In this document: positions 63,125 to 64,000 of the stretch, one piece after another
Layout of the letters: the number at the start of each line of letters is the position of its first letter
How positions within the stretch are numbered: the stretch's first letter is position 1
From: Deltaproteobacteria bacterium YD0425bin51
GTDB lineage: Bacteria; Desulfobacterota; Desulfobacteria; Desulfobacterales; YD0425bin51
Assembly (NCBI GenBank): GCA_002753225.1
Contig: PDZS01000004.1
Location: 122,498 to 186,497 of the forward strand
Length of the DNA: 64,000 bases
Reading direction: 5' to 3'
Program-made: the position numbers and the translations under genes
Notes under the pieces: model-generated
The model's input: only the letters and a program-made list of their open reading frames with translations
Told to the model about the DNA's origin: nothing
Databases searched by the model: none

Positions 63125-63855
63125 TATTATTTATATTAATATTATTCATATCATTTAAATCAACTGGAATAGCTGAAGTAATTAATATTTTAGTACATGA
63201 TAACAATCCCCCTTTCATGTTTAAAAAGGATGGAGTTACTCAAGGGCTATATCCCATTTTATTAAAAGCTTTGTTTGATCGCATGGGTATGGAAACTGTC
63301 ATTTCAGCATATCCTTGGAAAAGAGTTTTAATTATGGGAGAGACAAGCAATGCAGCTATAGGGGGTATATATAAAACTGAAGAAAGAGAAAAAAAATTTG
63401 ATTACTCCTTACCCATTTATACAGAGAAATTATTACTTTACATAAATAAACAAAATAGGTTTGAGTTTAAAAATCTAAAAGATTTAAAAGATAAAAGAGT
63501 TGGTGTTATTATGGGATGGAGTTATGGAGATGATTTTGATAGAGAAAGAGGGAAAGGTCTATTTGAAGCAATAGAATCTCATAATGATAGTATTAATCTT
63601 TATCGACTTTCATTCGCAAGATTAGATTGTGTTATTGCTATAGATATTTCAGCTTCAATTATTATTCAAAAAGAAAGATATCAAGATAAAATTGAACCGC
63701 TTATAACTCCAGTAGCTATGAATAATACGTATATTGTTTTTGCAAAAAAATTAAATAAGCGTAATTTGATAAATAAATTGGATTGTGTATTAGAAGAAAT
63801 GAAGAAAGATAACTCTTATAATAAGATTATTAAAGATTATAAACAAATATTTTAA
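63109..63855 (+). CDS. Periplasmic amino-acid-type substrate-binding protein (SBP_bac_3)
   Basis: The 248-residue protein has a signal peptide (KAKIILFILILFISF) and the SBP_bac_3 fold: INILVHDNNPPFMFKKDG, GLYPILLKALFDRMG, PWKRVLIMG, FDYSLPIY and LKDKRVGVIMGWSYGDDF. The family includes ABC transporter receptors and free-standing sensory proteins. No transporter genes are visible before the window ends. The ATG at 63109 has AGAGGA eight bases upstream; the copy of this site created by the tandem duplication leads only to a 14-codon frame. The ligand may be a polar amino acid or similar; specificity is not readable. Confidence 0.88.
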   Translation: MKAKIILFILILFISFKSTGIAEVINILVHDNNPPFMFKKDGVTQGLYPILLKALFDRMGMETVISAYPWKRVLIMGETSNAAIGGIYKTEEREKKFDYSLPIYTEKLLLYINKQNRFEFKNLKDLKDKRVGVIMGWSYGDDFDRERGKGLFEAIESHNDSINLYRLSFARLDCVIAIDISASIIIQKERYQDKIEPLITPVAMNNTYIVFAKKLNKRNLINKLDCVLEEMKKDNSYNKIIKDYKQIF

Positions 63856-64000
63856 TTGCTTACATTTATTTTATTGCAATATTTAAATTATTGAGTTATC
63901 CTGATTTAATTTAGTGAGTTGTTGTTCTTATTATTTTTGCTTGATCCGTTGTTTAAATTAATTGCTAAAATATTGAAACTTCAGAGATTCGAGCAGGGGT
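63856..64000. other. Terminal 145 bases without recognisable features
   Basis: The AT-rich sequence after the last gene has no reading frame, hairpin or RNA gene that I can support. It may be the promoter region of a gene beyond the window. Confidence 0.5.

Overview
The window looks like a piece of chromosome from an AT-rich, anaerobic deltaproteobacterium (Desulfobacterota). This is inferred from tandem cysteine-rich GcvH-like proteins, a chemoreceptor with a cysteine-rich domain behind its membrane segment, NtrC-type regulation, many hybrid kinases, and low-GC housekeeping genes (ndk, trmJ, birA). The genus cannot be named from the sequence alone. No rRNA, tRNA, CRISPR array or intact transposase was seen.

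Layout. (1) 1-7196 (+): a tightly packed, partly overlapping cluster of glycosyltransferases, a methyltransferase and two radical-SAM proteins, probably for a surface glycan; the first gene is cut by the window edge. (2) 7189-21733 (-): biosynthetic locus 1, transcribed as type I PKS, then NRPS (ATGA overlap, TubC-like docking domain), then ABC exporter. Its base composition looks GC-richer than its neighbours. It is bracketed by a direct repeat: the 3' end of the glycosyltransferase gene at 7103-7129 reappears as a decayed gene fragment at 21900-21974. (3) 22017-23135 (+): a DUF4143-type ATPase behind two tandem dyad elements. (4) 23266-27741 (-): a compact RiPP-like locus with a cysteine-rich candidate precursor, a terminator, an NHLP-type leader peptide that has almost no core, a sugar-nucleotidyltransferase, and a LanM-like protein whose cyclase half has lost its zinc-site pattern. 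(5) 28144-37383 (+): a 3079-residue AT-less (trans-AT type) PKS that begins with a KR tail and stops after a DH. A perfect 28-nt palindrome occurs at 23132 and again at 37505, bracketing regions 4 and 5.

(6) 37619-39302 (+): two tandem cysteine-rich GcvH-like proteins, only one of which keeps the lysine at the lipoylation position. (7) 39299-49509: a signalling island. On the minus strand run a PAS kinase, an NtrC-type regulator, an archaemetzincin that appears to use a CTG start, a substrate-binding protein and a hybrid kinase. On the plus strand lies a BvgS-like hybrid kinase whose HPt histidine is replaced by tyrosine. (8) 49581-63855: a secreted phospholipase C-like protein, TrmJ, Ndk, a J-domain protein, a Tat-signal nitroreductase, a chemoreceptor paired with a PhnD-like binding protein, a GH13-GH133 glycogen debranching enzyme, a GAF-ANTAR protein, BirA, and a final amino-acid-type binding protein whose start region carries a 34-bp tandem duplication.

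How the genes work together. Locus 1 should make and export a small acyl-dipeptide: a polyketide-extended, probably alpha,beta-unsaturated acyl chain joined to Ser and then to a residue with an unassigned, Orn-like code. The RiPP-like locus and the trans-AT PKS are divergent and share a 402-bp intergenic region with a strong inverted repeat. The strongest candidates for an undescribed system are the NHLP/LanM-like/nucleotidyltransferase locus and the headless, tailless PKS beside it.
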